Assembly (NCBI GenBank): GCA_049603835.1
Contig: JBMYSZ010000002.1
Location: forward strand, 287,220-351,219
Source of the DNA: Mangrovicoccus sp049603835
GTDB taxonomy: Bacteria > Pseudomonadota > Alphaproteobacteria > Rhodobacterales > Rhodobacteraceae
Reading direction: 5' to 3'
DNA length: 64,000 nt
This document shows, piece by piece, positions 26,767 to 37,600 of this stretch. A program made the translations under genes and the position numbers. Each line of letters opens with the position of its first letter. Position 1 is the stretch's first letter. Under the pieces are notes generated by a model. It was not told where the DNA came from. It ran no database searches and was given only the letters and a program-made list of their open reading frames with translations.

Positions 26767-27705
26767 TTACAGGCTGCGCGGGCCCGATTGTGTCCAGGGC
26801 TCCGCGCCGATCACATCGACGAAAATGCAATAGACCGATCGGGTTGCGGTAATAAACATCCGATGCCCATCTGCCCCGCCAAAGCAGAGATTGGCCACCC
26901 GTTCGGGGATCAAAATCTTGCCCAGCAGCGTGCCATCAGGGGCAAAGCAATGCACGCCATCCAGCGCCGAGGTCCAAAGATTGCCCTCGCTATCAAAGCG
27001 GAAGCCATCGGGAAAACCGCTATCGAGCGTGCAAAATACCCCTGCATCCTTCAGGGTTTGCCCATCCCAATCAAACTGCCGGATCACCGGCGGGATGCTT
27101 GGGTCATGACTCATCCCGCTTTCGGCCACATAAAGGCGGCTCTCATCGGGATTGAAGGCAAGCCCATTGGGCTGGGTGAAATCCGAAATCATCGCCTCCA
27201 CCGCGCCGCTTGCCGGATCGATACGGAACACATTATGCGCCCCCTGCTCAGGATCGGCGCGATAGCCCTCGAAATTCGAGATGATCCCATAAGTCGGATC
27301 GGTAAACCACACTGCCCCATCTGAGCTGACCACCAAATCATTGGGCGAATTCAGCCGCTTCCCCTCATAATCCCGCGCCAAAACAGTGAGGGAGCCGTCA
27401 AATTCCGTGCGCACCACATCGCGACTGCCATGGCGGCAGCCCAGCAAACGCCCCTGCCGGTCGCGGGTATTGCCATTATTAAACTGCGAAGGCTGGCGGA
27501 AAACGCTGATCCCATGCGCCTGCGACCAGCGCAGGATCCGCTGGCTTGGGATATCAGAAAAGAGCAAGCAATCATGATCTCCAAACCAGACGGGCCCTTC
27601 CGTCCAGGTAAAGCCGGTGGCGATTTGCTCTAGCTTCGCGGTGCGGTGGATCAGCTTTAGAAAGCGGGGATCAAAGGCTTGGAAATGCGGGGGAAGTTGG
27701 ATCAC
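26767..27705 (-). CDS. SMP-30/gluconolactonase-like sugar lactonase
   Basis: A 312-residue six-bladed propeller protein of the SMP-30/LRE family. Landmarks are GPVWFGDHDCLLFSDIPSQR near the N-terminus (metal-ligand Glu in TEGPVW), RLNSPNDLVVSSDGAVWFTDP with the conserved Asn-Asp, and NGLAFNPDESRLYVAES. Such enzymes hydrolyse aldonolactones in oxidative sugar breakdown. It overlaps the preceding permease gene by four bases, so it belongs to the sugar-transport operon and probably handles the imported sugar's lactone. Confidence 0.88.
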   Translation of the reverse strand: MIQLPPHFQAFDPRFLKLIHRTAKLEQIATGFTWTEGPVWFGDHDCLLFSDIPSQRILRWSQAHGISVFRQPSQFNNGNTRDRQGRLLGCRHGSRDVVRTEFDGSLTVLARDYEGKRLNSPNDLVVSSDGAVWFTDPTYGIISNFEGYRADPEQGAHNVFRIDPASGAVEAMISDFTQPNGLAFNPDESRLYVAESGMSHDPSIPPVIRQFDWDGQTLKDAGVFCTLDSGFPDGFRFDSEGNLWTSALDGVHCFAPDGTLLGKILIPERVANLCFGGADGHRMFITATRSVYCIFVDVIGAEPWTQSGPRSL

Positions 27706-28649
27706 GACTGTGTCCTCCGAGTACTTGCGGCAATGACAATGCCGATGATGATCATGCCGGTCAAAACCATGCGTAACCCGGCACCCGCGCCATAGGAATT
27801 AAGCATGGAGACCACGAGAAACATAAAGAGCGCGGCGCCCCAAATGCCGGGCACATTCGAAGCGCCCCCAGCGATGGATGACCCGCCAATGACCACAACG
27901 GCGATGGACATCAATAGATATTCCGCTCCCATATTAAGCGCCGCGCCGCCCGAAAAGCTGGCCAGCAGAAAACCCGCCACCGAAGCAAACAGAGCTACAG
28001 TGATATAGGCCGCGCAGCGCACCGCCTCGACGGGAACGCCCGCCAGCCGAGCCGCGCGCAGATTTTGCCCCGCCGCCAGCAGCCAGCGGCCCCAAAGACT
28101 ACGCTCTAGTACCAGCCAAGTGAGCGCCGATAGGATCAGCGCGATCCAAGCCAGATTGGGCAGTCCCAAAATCCGACCTGTCGCGAAATCTGCAAGCCCT
28201 TCTGGCGGCTTAATCCGCAAGCCTCGATTAGACCAAATCGCCAGGGATTGATAGATGAGCGAGGCCGCCAAGGTCGCGATGATCGGCGGCAAGCGCAAAA
28301 GATAGATCAGCGCGAAATTCGCCAGCCCCACACCAAGCCCAACGGCCAGGGCCACAGCCAAGCCCAGCAGCGCCAGGCCCGGCGCGCTATTCATCGCTTT
28401 GAGCGCCAGGGTCGCGGCTAGGGTCATGGTAGCCGGGATCGACAGATCCACATTGCCCGGCCCAAGTGTGATCACAAGCATCTGCCCCAGCCCGACAATC
28501 GCCGCAAAGGCGCCAAAGCTGAGTGCGGCAAAGGCCAGCTCTGACGCGCCGCGCCCGCTGGTCAGGGCAATTGTGATCACAAATACCGCCGCCGCAGCCA
28601 GCCATGACCAGATCCAAGGCCGCGCCATCATCTGCTGCAAAGCGCTCAT
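27702..28649 (-). CDS. Sugar ABC transporter permease, RbsC family
   Basis: A 315-residue membrane protein of the ribose/xylose/galactose permease family, with many hydrophobic helices (WSWLAAAAVFVITIALTSG, FGAFAAIVGLGQMLVITLGP) and the family motifs near VDLSIPATM and AVVVIGGSSIAGG. The start at 28649 forms a 4-base ATGA overlap with the upstream permease gene; an in-frame extension to 28730 would lie inside that gene and was rejected. It forms the membrane channel with the next permease. Confidence 0.88.
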   Translation of the reverse strand: MSALQQMMARPWIWSWLAAAAVFVITIALTSGRGASELAFAALSFGAFAAIVGLGQMLVITLGPGNVDLSIPATMTLAATLALKAMNSAPGLALLGLAVALAVGLGVGLANFALIYLLRLPPIIATLAASLIYQSLAIWSNRGLRIKPPEGLADFATGRILGLPNLAWIALILSALTWLVLERSLWGRWLLAAGQNLRAARLAGVPVEAVRCAAYITVALFASVAGFLLASFSGGAALNMGAEYLLMSIAVVVIGGSSIAGGASNVPGIWGAALFMFLVVSMLNSYGAGAGLRMVLTGMIIIGIVIAASTRRTQS

Positions 28650-29569
28650 GCTGCTGCCTCCCGTTTGGTAAAGAGGAGCCGGGCGGTCAGGACCAAGATC
28701 AAAATCGCTCCCTGCGCGCCGATCTGCCAATCGGGCGATAGCCGCATAAAGCTTAGGAAAGACGCGGCAAGGGTCAGGGTCAGCGCCCCGATCACCGCAC
28801 CAATAGGGGAGACTTTGCCGCCCACGAATTCTCCTCCGCCCAAGATCACCCCCGCAATGCTCAGCAATGTGTACCGCAGGGCGATATTGGCATCAGCCGC
28901 CGTGGTCAGCCCCACCAGCGCCATTCCCGCCAGCACCGCAAAGACCCCGGCCAGCCCATAAGCCAGCGCCTTAAGCCCCGTGACGGACCAGCCCGCCCGC
29001 GCCACCGAACGCGCATTGCCGCCGACCCCGCGCAACACCGTGCCAAGCCCCGAGCGCATAATCATGAAATGGGTGATTAGGCCGATCAAACTAGCGGCTA
29101 CCACGGCCATGGGCACAAAGGGCGGTTTCACCGTCATGAGGCTGCGCAGCCAGGCCGGGCTTGCCCCTCCGGGCGAGGGCAAAAGGAAAAGCGCCAGCCC
29201 ACCCCAGACAAAGCTCATCCCTAGCGTCACCACAATCGCGGGCAGTTCTAGCCGGTGGATCAGCGCGCCCATCCCCGCATAAGCCGCGACCAATCCCGCC
29301 AGCATCAACAGCCCTAACACCGGGCTATCATTCAAAAATGTCGCTGTCACGCAAGCCACCAGGCTAACGAAAGCGCCAATGCCAAGATCGATATCATTGA
29401 CCATGATAATCATCATCTGGGCAATCGTGGCCAAAGCAATCGGCACAGCGAGGTTGAACAGCAGGTTCACGCCGAAATAGCTCATGGCGCGGGGCTGCAT
29501 ATAGAAGGTCAGGCTCAATAGCACGGCCAGAGACACCACGGGCAGCATGATACGAGTTTTGGACAACAC
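28646..29569 (-). CDS. Sugar ABC transporter permease, RbsC family
   Basis: A 307-residue permease with the family signatures NDIDLGIGAFVSLVACVTAT and SIAGVILGGGEFVGGKVSPIG. Two non-identical permeases in tandem mean the channel is probably a heterodimer, as in several autoinducer-2 or erythritol/rhamnose-type importers. It lies six bases downstream of the ATPase gene. Confidence 0.88.
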   Translation of the reverse strand: MLSKTRIMLPVVSLAVLLSLTFYMQPRAMSYFGVNLLFNLAVPIALATIAQMMIIMVNDIDLGIGAFVSLVACVTATFLNDSPVLGLLMLAGLVAAYAGMGALIHRLELPAIVVTLGMSFVWGGLALFLLPSPGGASPAWLRSLMTVKPPFVPMAVVAASLIGLITHFMIMRSGLGTVLRGVGGNARSVARAGWSVTGLKALAYGLAGVFAVLAGMALVGLTTAADANIALRYTLLSIAGVILGGGEFVGGKVSPIGAVIGALTLTLAASFLSFMRLSPDWQIGAQGAILILVLTARLLFTKREAAA

Positions 29570-29575
29570 GGGGGC

Positions 29576-31006
29576 TTAGCTTCCTTGCATTTCGAAAGAG
29601 GCCTCTAGAATGCGCTCTTCGGTAATCTCTTGGCCGGTCAGTTCCGCGGAAATCTCCCCATCGCGGAACACGAAAACCCGGTCGCATTCGCAGACTTCTT
29701 CGGTCTCGGTGGAATACCACAGAAAGCTCCGGCCCTTGGCGGCTTCGCTGCGGATCATGGCATAGACATCGCGTTTGGTGCCCACATCCACCCCGCGCAT
29801 GGGATCATCCATGATCACAATCGGCGCTTTAGAGGCGAGCGCGCGGGCGAAAAGCACTTTTTGCTGATTGCCCCCGGATAGCGAAAGGATCGGGTTTTGC
29901 AGATTATCGGTACGAATGCCGATCTTGTCGCGCCAGTTTTGGGCTAGCTTGGTCTCAGCCGCGCGGTTCACCAGCCAGCCGCCTTGGCAAAGCACCGAAA
30001 GCGAGGCATTGCGCAGGATCGACCAAAGCGGCAACACCCCATCGCGGGGGCGATCGCCTGCCACAAAAACAGCCCTCGCCTCGTGTGGTTTGCGCCAATT
30101 GGAGGTCTCGCTCAGATAGAGTTTTGCCAAAGCTTCGGCCTGGCCATGCCCCGCAAGCCCGGACAAGCCCACGATCTCCCCTTCGCGCAAACGGAGCCCC
30201 TGCGTGGTGCTCAGCAATTCAGCCCCTAGTTCGCGCGCGCAGCTATGGTCTTGGTGATCAGCCTCGGCGGCCACATGGCCCATCGCCTCCACCAAGCTTT
30301 GCCGGGTAAAGTCACCCGCTGGGCGATCTGCCACGACCTTGCCGTCCTTCATCACCAAGATCCGAGAGGCGACCTGGAAGATTTCTCCCATCATATGGCT
30401 GATAAAGATCACCGCGCCGCCCGCCACGCAAAACTTTGAAATATGGGCTAAAAGCTGCTCGGCAATGCCCGCATCTAGGCTAGAGGTCGGCTCATCCAAG
30501 ATCACCAACCGCGCCATACCATCCCGCGGGGCAAAGCCGATTGCGATTTCAACCATCTGCCGCTCGGCCAGGCTAAGCCGATCCACTTCGGCGCCGGGAT
30601 CAATGCCATGGCCGGGAAAAATCGCATCCAGGCTAGCCAAAATCTGCGCCTTGGCCTGGGCTCGCCAGCCAAAGCCGCGCAACCCGTTATGAGAGATCCG
30701 CAAATTCTCCGCCACGGTCAAATTTGGGCAGAGCGATAATTCTTGAAAGACGGACCGCACCCCGGCAGTGGCCGGGTTAGAGGGTGAGATGGAGGGAAAA
30801 TCCACCCGACCCGCCGAGGGTACGAGCCCGCCATTGACCACATGAACGAGGGTGGATTTGCCCGCGCCATTATGGCCCACGAGGCCAAGACATTCTCCTG
30901 GAGAGATTGAAAGACTGACCCCGTCAAGCGCTCTGACCGGACCGAAATGCTTTGCGGCCTCGGTCAGAACAACAATCGGGGCGCCGCCTGTGGCTGCGCC
31001 TGTCAT
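29576..31006 (-). CDS. Sugar ABC transporter double ATPase, RbsA/MglA family
   Basis: A 476-residue protein with two nucleotide-binding domains. The first has Walker A GHNGAGKST, the signature LSLAERQ, Walker B LVILDEPTSSLD and the switch SHMMGEI. The second has a degenerate Walker A (GLAGHGQAEAL), an intact LSGGNQQ and VIMDDPMRGVDVGTK, the pattern normal for this family. It is slightly shorter than RbsA (about 500). It drives import through the two permeases downstream. Confidence 0.9.
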   Translation of the reverse strand: MTGAATGGAPIVVLTEAAKHFGPVRALDGVSLSISPGECLGLVGHNGAGKSTLVHVVNGGLVPSAGRVDFPSISPSNPATAGVRSVFQELSLCPNLTVAENLRISHNGLRGFGWRAQAKAQILASLDAIFPGHGIDPGAEVDRLSLAERQMVEIAIGFAPRDGMARLVILDEPTSSLDAGIAEQLLAHISKFCVAGGAVIFISHMMGEIFQVASRILVMKDGKVVADRPAGDFTRQSLVEAMGHVAAEADHQDHSCARELGAELLSTTQGLRLREGEIVGLSGLAGHGQAEALAKLYLSETSNWRKPHEARAVFVAGDRPRDGVLPLWSILRNASLSVLCQGGWLVNRAAETKLAQNWRDKIGIRTDNLQNPILSLSGGNQQKVLFARALASKAPIVIMDDPMRGVDVGTKRDVYAMIRSEAAKGRSFLWYSTETEEVCECDRVFVFRDGEISAELTGQEITEERILEASFEMQGS

Positions 31007-31011
31007 CGAGC

Positions 31012-32022
31012 TTACTGCGCCTCAGCGATAACCGCTTTGGCATCCTCCAAGGAATACATCACATTGGCCACGGAACCTTTGGGCGTCGCCGCCAAGGTTT
31101 CGTCCAGCCTGTCTTGCGTGACTTTTAGAAATGGCACTGTCAGGTCTTTGGGAACTTCCGCGCCATCAAGGATCTGCTGGGCCACCCAAAAGGCCAAAGT
31201 TCCAACCCCCGGCGCGATGGAAAGCGACATGGTCTCATAATTGTCGTCATCACGCATCTCGGCCCACCAGGCCATCTCATCTTGGCGATTACCCAAGACG
31301 ATCAAAGGCATTTCTCGGCCCGCCGCTTTGAAGGCTTGGGCCGCGCCATAACCATCGCCGCCTTGGGTCACAACACCCACAACCTCTGGCAGCGACGGCA
31401 AAATCCCGGCCACAGCCTTTTGCGCCACATCTTGCGCCCAATCCCCATGTACCGCACCGACGATTTCGAATTGCGAATTGGCCTCAACCCCCGCATGGAT
31501 CCCGGCGGAAATCTCGTCATCCACGAAAACCCCGGCTAGGCCGCGAATTTCCAACAGATTGCCACCATCGGGCAAGCGCCCGGCGAGATATTCCACCTGC
31601 TGGCGGCCCATTTCCTGGAAATCCACCGCGATCCGCCAGGCGCAAGGTTCGGTGACGATCCCGTCAAAGCTCACCACGATCAGCCCAGCCCCGCAGGCCT
31701 CAGCCACAGCACCATTCAGTGCAGTCGGCGAGGCGGCATTCAACACAATCGCATCATAGCCCTGCAAGATCATGTTTTGGATCTGCGCCGCTTGCTCCGT
31801 CGCTTGGTTTTCCGAAGTAGTGTAAGCATCCGCCGCCGCGACGGCGCCTTGGCTCACCGCCTCTGCGCCCACCTCTTCCCAGCTTTGCAGCATGGCTTGG
31901 CGCCAGGAATTGCCCGCATAGTTATTGCTTAGGGCGATGCGCTTGCCCGATGTGTCGGCCAGAGTACCGGATGCAGCCATGCCAAAAGCAGCCACTGACA
32001 GCAGCAACGTCTTGATCTTCAT
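31012..32022 (-). CDS. Periplasmic sugar-binding protein (RbsB/peripla_BP_4 type)
   Basis: A 336-residue protein with a signal peptide (LLLSVAAFGMAASGTLAD). Motifs are IALSNNYAGNSWRQAM, QNMILQGYDAIVLNAASPTA and VVSFDGIVTEPCAW, matching the ribose-binding-protein fold. The start at 32022 follows GGGAGGA; six upstream codons to 32040 have no support. It is the first gene of a minus-strand operon with the ATPase, two permeases and the SMP-30 lactonase, and is divergent from the kinase/regulator pair. The sugar is unknown. Confidence 0.88.
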   Translation of the reverse strand: MKIKTLLLSVAAFGMAASGTLADTSGKRIALSNNYAGNSWRQAMLQSWEEVGAEAVSQGAVAAADAYTTSENQATEQAAQIQNMILQGYDAIVLNAASPTALNGAVAEACGAGLIVVSFDGIVTEPCAWRIAVDFQEMGRQQVEYLAGRLPDGGNLLEIRGLAGVFVDDEISAGIHAGVEANSQFEIVGAVHGDWAQDVAQKAVAGILPSLPEVVGVVTQGGDGYGAAQAFKAAGREMPLIVLGNRQDEMAWWAEMRDDDNYETMSLSIAPGVGTLAFWVAQQILDGAEVPKDLTVPFLKVTQDRLDETLAATPKGSVANVMYSLEDAKAVIAEAQ

Positions 32023-32243
32023 AATGTCCTCCCATTGCACGCTGGCTTTGCAGCGCGCCTCCTTTCGCGCTCTATCGGTGGCGCTAAGGTCAAGCTGCGT
32101 CCTTCCACCTCGCCTGTAAAGTGAGCAACCCGCAAATCTGTTGCGGGAACCCGCACATCATCTGCGCGACACCCCCTTTCCTTTCCGCCATCGGCGCGGC
32201 AGTCTTGCGGGAAAACGCAAGGCTTTGGGAGGAGCCTGCCCCT

Positions 32244-33467
32244 ATGACCAGCCTGACCGACAATTCCATCGCCCCCCCGCCCGCCGAAAAAGGCCCGCGC
32301 GATAGCGTTTGGCGTATCGCCAAGCATCTGGCCGCCGAAACAGAGATCCGCTACGCCCTGGGCGCTGTGGCCGGGGAAATCGCCGAGCTGATCCCTTTCA
32401 CCCATGCGGATATCTGTTTGCTCGATAGCCCTGGCTGGTCGGCCAGTTATGAGGTGGGGATTCAGACCCGCTGGTCGCGCAAACGGACCCGCATCGCCTA
32501 TTCCCCGGTGCGGCTGATCTTGTCCGGCGAGTGCGAAACCATGCTCACCGCTAATGCCATGGAGGATCCGCGCTATATCTTTCCCGGCGCCCATTGTGAG
32601 CCGATCCTAAAGCATAAGCTGCGCGCGCGGGTGAATGTGGCGATGAAATCCATGGGGCAGCTGATCGGCAGTTTGAATATTTCCCACGAAACCGCGGGGC
32701 TTTATGATGCAGCCAGCTTGGCCACCGCGCAGGATTTGGCCAATCTACTCGCCCCCTATTTCCATGCTTTGCACACCGCCGAGCGCGCCCGCCAAGCCAC
32801 CCATCAAGGTGCGGCTGCCGAGGCCCGCGAAGAAGGCCTGCGCCAAGGCGCGCTGGAGCTGACCCAAGCGCTAGAGCAAGAGCGCCAGCGCATCGGCATG
32901 GATCTGCATGACCAGACCCTTGCGGATCTGACCCGGCTTTTGCGCGATCTCAGCGCCGAGCCAGCCCCGCCCCTACCCGTTCTTGCAGATAAGCTGCGGA
33001 TTTGCATCGAGGATCTGCGCCGCATCATCGATATGGCCGTGCCGACCTTGCTTGATCTTTTCGGTTTTGCCCATGCTCTACGGATCCATCTAGAGCGTGC
33101 GACGGAAACCGCTGGGATTGAAATAGCGATCGAGGATCAAAGCGATAATGCCCCCGATCGGCTAGATTGCACCACCCGGACCGCGCTGTTCCGGATTGCC
33201 CAAGAGGCGATCAACAACGCCGCTCGCCATTCCGGTGCCAGCCGCATCGTTCTGGGTGTCGAGCTTGTCTCAGCGCGGCAGCTTCGCCTGAGCATCCGCG
33301 ATAATGGCTGCGGGCTTGGTGCTGGCGCGGGGAAACTTCCCTCTGGGCTTGCGCATATGCGCACCCGCGCCCAGCTGATCGCCGCCGAGTTTGAGATTTT
33401 TGAAGAGGCTGGTACTTGCGTCACCGTCACCCTGCCCGCCCCGCTGCAAATGGAGGCCGCGCAATGA
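32244..33467 (+). CDS. GAF-domain histidine kinase (NarL-partner type)
   Basis: A soluble 407-residue kinase. A GAF-like sensor covers about 25-175, followed by a short coiled coil and a HisKA_3 helix with His222 in RIGMDLHDQTL. The HATPase domain has the N-box EAINNAARHSGA, the G1 box IRDNGCGLG and the G2 box GLAHMRTRAQL. The start at 32244 is preceded by GGGAGGA; the open frame upstream to 32121 has no domain. It overlaps the regulator gene (ATGA) and is divergent from the sugar-transport operon. Its signal is unknown; control of that operon is the simplest guess. Confidence 0.87.
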   Translation: MTSLTDNSIAPPPAEKGPRDSVWRIAKHLAAETEIRYALGAVAGEIAELIPFTHADICLLDSPGWSASYEVGIQTRWSRKRTRIAYSPVRLILSGECETMLTANAMEDPRYIFPGAHCEPILKHKLRARVNVAMKSMGQLIGSLNISHETAGLYDAASLATAQDLANLLAPYFHALHTAERARQATHQGAAAEAREEGLRQGALELTQALEQERQRIGMDLHDQTLADLTRLLRDLSAEPAPPLPVLADKLRICIEDLRRIIDMAVPTLLDLFGFAHALRIHLERATETAGIEIAIEDQSDNAPDRLDCTTRTALFRIAQEAINNAARHSGASRIVLGVELVSARQLRLSIRDNGCGLGAGAGKLPSGLAHMRTRAQLIAAEFEIFEEAGTCVTVTLPAPLQMEAAQ

Positions 33468-34168
33468 AGGTGCTTGTGGTGGAGGATGACCAATTTCACG
33501 CCCAGTTTCTGCAAGATGCCATTGCCGACGAACTGCCGGAAGTGACCGAAACCCTGCATGCGCTTGATGGTGCCGAGGGAGAGGCCGAAGCCCATGCGGG
33601 GCGGTTTGAAGCCGTGGTGATGGATCTGCAAATGGAGCGCCGCAACGGGATTGAGGCCGCGCGCAGCATCTGGGCCCGGCGCCCGGAAACGCGGATCCTA
33701 TTTTGGTCAAACTATTCCGACGAGGCCTATCTGCGCGGCATTTCCCGCATCGTGCCCGAGGCCAGCGCCTATGGCTATGTGCTGAAAACCGCCAGCCGCG
33801 CCCGGCTGAAACTGGCTTTGCGGGCAGTTTTGCTCGAAGGTCAGATCATGGTGGATCGCGAAGTGCACCGGCAACAACGCAGCGCCTCGCCGCAATCTGC
33901 GCTGGATGAAAGCGAATATGCGGTGCTGCTCGATCTGGCCACGGGTCTGCAAGATAAGCTGATCGCTGAGCGGCGGAATATGTCTTTGCGCACAGTGCAA
34001 AATCGCCTTTTGTCGCTTTATGACAAGCTTGGGGTCAGCGAAGAATGCGGCCCGGCGCTCAATAAACGGGTGCGGGCGGTCCAAATGGCTATTCGCGGTA
34101 AAATCCTAAATGCGGTGATTTTGGAGAATGCCGAAGAAGAGTATCGCCGCTGGTGCGCGCGGCAGTGA
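33464..34168 (+). CDS. Response regulator with C-terminal HTH
   Basis: A 234-residue two-component regulator. The receiver has the acidic pair Glu7-Asp8/Asp9 in VVEDDQ, the phospho-acceptor Asp54 in VVMDLQM and Lys108 in YVLKTA. The C-terminal LuxR-like helix-turn-helix is degenerate but visible (LIAERRNMSLRTVQNRLLSLYDKLG). The start at 33464 overlaps the kinase stop by 4 bases, which argues for coupled synthesis and a cognate pair. Confidence 0.87.
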   Translation: MKVLVVEDDQFHAQFLQDAIADELPEVTETLHALDGAEGEAEAHAGRFEAVVMDLQMERRNGIEAARSIWARRPETRILFWSNYSDEAYLRGISRIVPEASAYGYVLKTASRARLKLALRAVLLEGQIMVDREVHRQQRSASPQSALDESEYAVLLDLATGLQDKLIAERRNMSLRTVQNRLLSLYDKLGVSEECGPALNKRVRAVQMAIRGKILNAVILENAEEEYRRWCARQ

Positions 34169-34677
34169 GGCGGTCAAAAATTTGACCATCTTAGACGGTC
34201 GGCGAGTGCAGAGCCTAAGCCCCTTTTTGCGCAAATTTTCTTAGCTATACGCCGATGATCTGGTTTTGATCAGTGCCTGCCTGCCCGCGCAAACCGGCTG
34301 AAAGTACTACCCTTTTCCAAAGCCTCGATCGCGTCAGGCAAAAACCCCAGTGCAATTTGTCACCAGGCTACCCAATTTTGGCTAAACCGAAGCAAGCATT
34401 TGAGCAGGCAAGCAGAAATAAATTTCGTTGCGTTTATCATTATTCCCTTTGAATGCATAATTACTTCGATAAGCACAGATTAATTCTTGAATTATGGTTA
34501 ATAATATCACAGAAATTTGAGTCATATGGGTCGCTCTGCGGCTCTCACTTCGCTTGGCTCACCATGCAAGAAAAGCTTGATCTAAGCAGAGTGGTTTCAT
34601 TGCGGTTCTAATTGCGTGGAATTGGGGCGGTTCCGTCTGGTCTCAATTCGCAAGGCGCGGAAATACGAGTGAGATCT
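34169..34677. other. 509-base AT-richer intergenic region before the large RTX gene
   Basis: No gene recognised. An inverted repeat GGTCAAA-AA-TTTGACC lies at 34172-34187, right after the response regulator; a second, TAATTC-TT-GAATTA, lies at 34480-34493. The stretch 34420-34530 is markedly AT-rich and the likely site of the promoter of the RTX beta-helix gene. The ECF element seen before the other two RTX genes was looked for here and not found. Confidence 0.45.
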
Positions 34678-37600
34678 ATGACCGAAGTTTACATCGACGT
34701 GCCTTTGGGCACCACCGCCACCGAATTCCAAGCTATGATCGATGCGGCAGGCGAAAACACCACTTTCGTTTTGCAGGCCGGCACCTACAGCTTTGATGAA
34801 CCCATCGTCATCAGCAAAAGCCATGTCTCGATCATTGGCCAGGGCAGCGATGAAACCATCATCCAGATCACCGCTAGCAACACTAATGGCTCTGCGATCA
34901 CCGTCGGCACTGATCTTTACGAATATGATGTGGAAACCGAAACGACGATCACTCAGGCCGCTTCGGCTGGGGATACGGTGATCACGGTTGCAGAGGATCA
35001 CAGCCTCGAAGTCGGTGACTATATCTATATTTCGGCGGAAAACACCACGGAATATCTCGACTCCATCGGCGATACTGGCTGGCGCAAGGATAATCCGCTG
35101 CGCACGATCTTGGTCCAGGTCACCGAGGTGAATGGCACTGAGATCACCTTTGATAGCCCGCTGACCTTTGATTATGACCCATCCATCACCACTGTGTCAG
35201 AGCTGAATATGCTCGAAGGCAATACGCTTTCGGGCTTTTCCATGGTTGGCCCCTTTGGCGAGGCCGATCCGGGCGCGTTCTATAATTCCAAGGGCGCCGG
35301 CCATATCATGATCACCATGGGCAGCACGGCCGATGCGACGATCACGGATATCACCATCGAAGACGCTCTGTCCCACGGGATCCTCTTTGCCGTTAGCACC
35401 GGGGCAACGGTGGATGATTTCTATATGGATGGCACTTGGTCCAAAGGCGGCGGCGGTAATGGCTATGCGCTTTGGCTGCGCGATGCCTATGATAGCAGCT
35501 TCACCAATATCGAAGTGTATAACACCCGCCATGCGATCCTTTTTGCCAGCTATACCACGGCGAGCGGTAATTATGTGCATGTGATCTCTACCAATCGCGA
35601 TGTGAATTTCCACGGCGGCAGCGATCAGTATAATACTGTCATCGTCGACTCCATGGTCCGCGACGAAACCGAGCAAGGCTATATGGCCTGGGCCACCTTC
35701 TATAATGAAGGCGAGCGTTATGGCGCCCCCACCGATCCCAGCACCAATCCGATCTATATTCGCGAGCTTTCGGCAACCTCGAAGGGCGATAGTGTGGTTT
35801 CCCACTGGGAGGGTTCGCAGCTTTGGATGAATGGCGGCTCGGATACGGTGGTGACCGGCGCGGGCGATGATTACGTGAATGGCGGCTCTGGCGAGGATCT
35901 GATCTATAGCTCGGCAGGCAATGATACGATCAATGGCGGCGTCTCGAATGATACGCTGGTGCTTGATGGCAATCTCGCTGATTATGTGATCACAACCTAT
36001 GAAGACGATATCTATCTGACCCATGCGGAAGGCCGCATTGTCACCCGCTCGGTGGATATTTTCCAATTCGCCGATGGCACATATTCCGACAGCCAGCTTG
36101 AGGATATGGCCAGCACGGAAACCGACCCGGATCTAAGCGCCGAGCCCATCGTTCCCTATCTGGTGGATGAAACCGATACCGGCGGCGAGGTCGAAGAAGA
36201 GGTGGTTGAAATTGCCCCCGAAACCGTGCCGGGTTCGGATCTGAACTATTCCGAGATCGACACAACGGGCATCGAAGAGATTGACGGCGATTACGGCTGG
36301 GAGCGGATCGAAGTCGCCCAAAGCCTGGTCATGGGCGATGATCTTGAAGCGATCACCATGCAAGAAGGCGATGATTGGACAGTCATCGGCAATTTGCTCG
36401 ACAATAATATCGTTGCCAATGACAGCACCAACCATATCGAAGGCGGTGCGGGCAATGACGATATCTATGCCAATCGCGGCAATGATACGATCTTGGGCGG
36501 CAATGGCGATGACTATCTCAATGCCGGTTCCGATGATGACGCCATCTATGGCGGCGCAGGCAATGATACGATGCTGGGCCTGAATGGCTATGATGAGTTC
36601 CTGGCCAGCAGCGGCGATGATGTGGTTGATGGCGGCGATGATATCGACACGATCATATTCCTCGGCGGGCTTACGGATTACACGATTTCGCTTAGCGGCA
36701 GCGTCTATTCGATCTCTGATGCCAATGGCACCACCATGGTGGAGAATGTCGAAATCTTCATCTTCAACGGCGTCGAGATTGCCGAAGCGGATCTGATCAA
36801 TGCCTGGACCACAGCCACAGGCGGCGGCAGCACGGGCGGCGAGACCGAAGACGGCACTGACACTGGCACCGATACCGGGACAGACACGGGGACCGACACC
36901 GGAACAGAGTCTGGCACTGATGACACCAGCTCCGAAGAAACCGCGCCAGATGTGGTGCCGGGCTCGGATGTGGATTGGACCCCAATGGACACAACCGGCC
37001 TGACCGTCATCGACGGCTCCACCGGCTGGGAACGGGCCAATGCCTCCGAAAGCTTCGTGATGGGCGCAGCGCTTGAAGCGATGCAATTCGCCTATGGCGG
37101 CGAATGGGATGTGGCTGGCAATGCGCTTGATAACAATATGATCGGCAATGACAGCGCCAACCGCATGGAAGGCGCGGCCGGGGCTGACAAGCTGATCTCA
37201 AAAGGCGGCAATGATACACTGCTGGGCGGAGATGGCGCCGATACGCTTCAAGGTGGCGGCGGCGATGACGCGCTTTATGGCGGCGCCGGGGATGATGTGA
37301 TCGAAGGCGGCAATGGCGATGATGTGATCCTTGCCAGCTCGGGCACGGACAGCATTGATGGCGAGGGCGACACGGATACCGTGATCTTCTTGGGCGCGCT
37401 TGCCTCTTATAGCATTGCCGCCTCGGGCAGTGATTTCATTGTGTCCGATGCAGAGAGCACGGCGACGATCAGCAATGTGGAAAGCTTCGTGTTCAATGGC
37501 GAGGTTATCGCAGCAGAAGATCTGCTGACCAGCTGGGAAGCGGCCCTCGCTGACGATACGATCGATGGCGGAACCGGTGAAGACACTGTCGATGGCGGCA

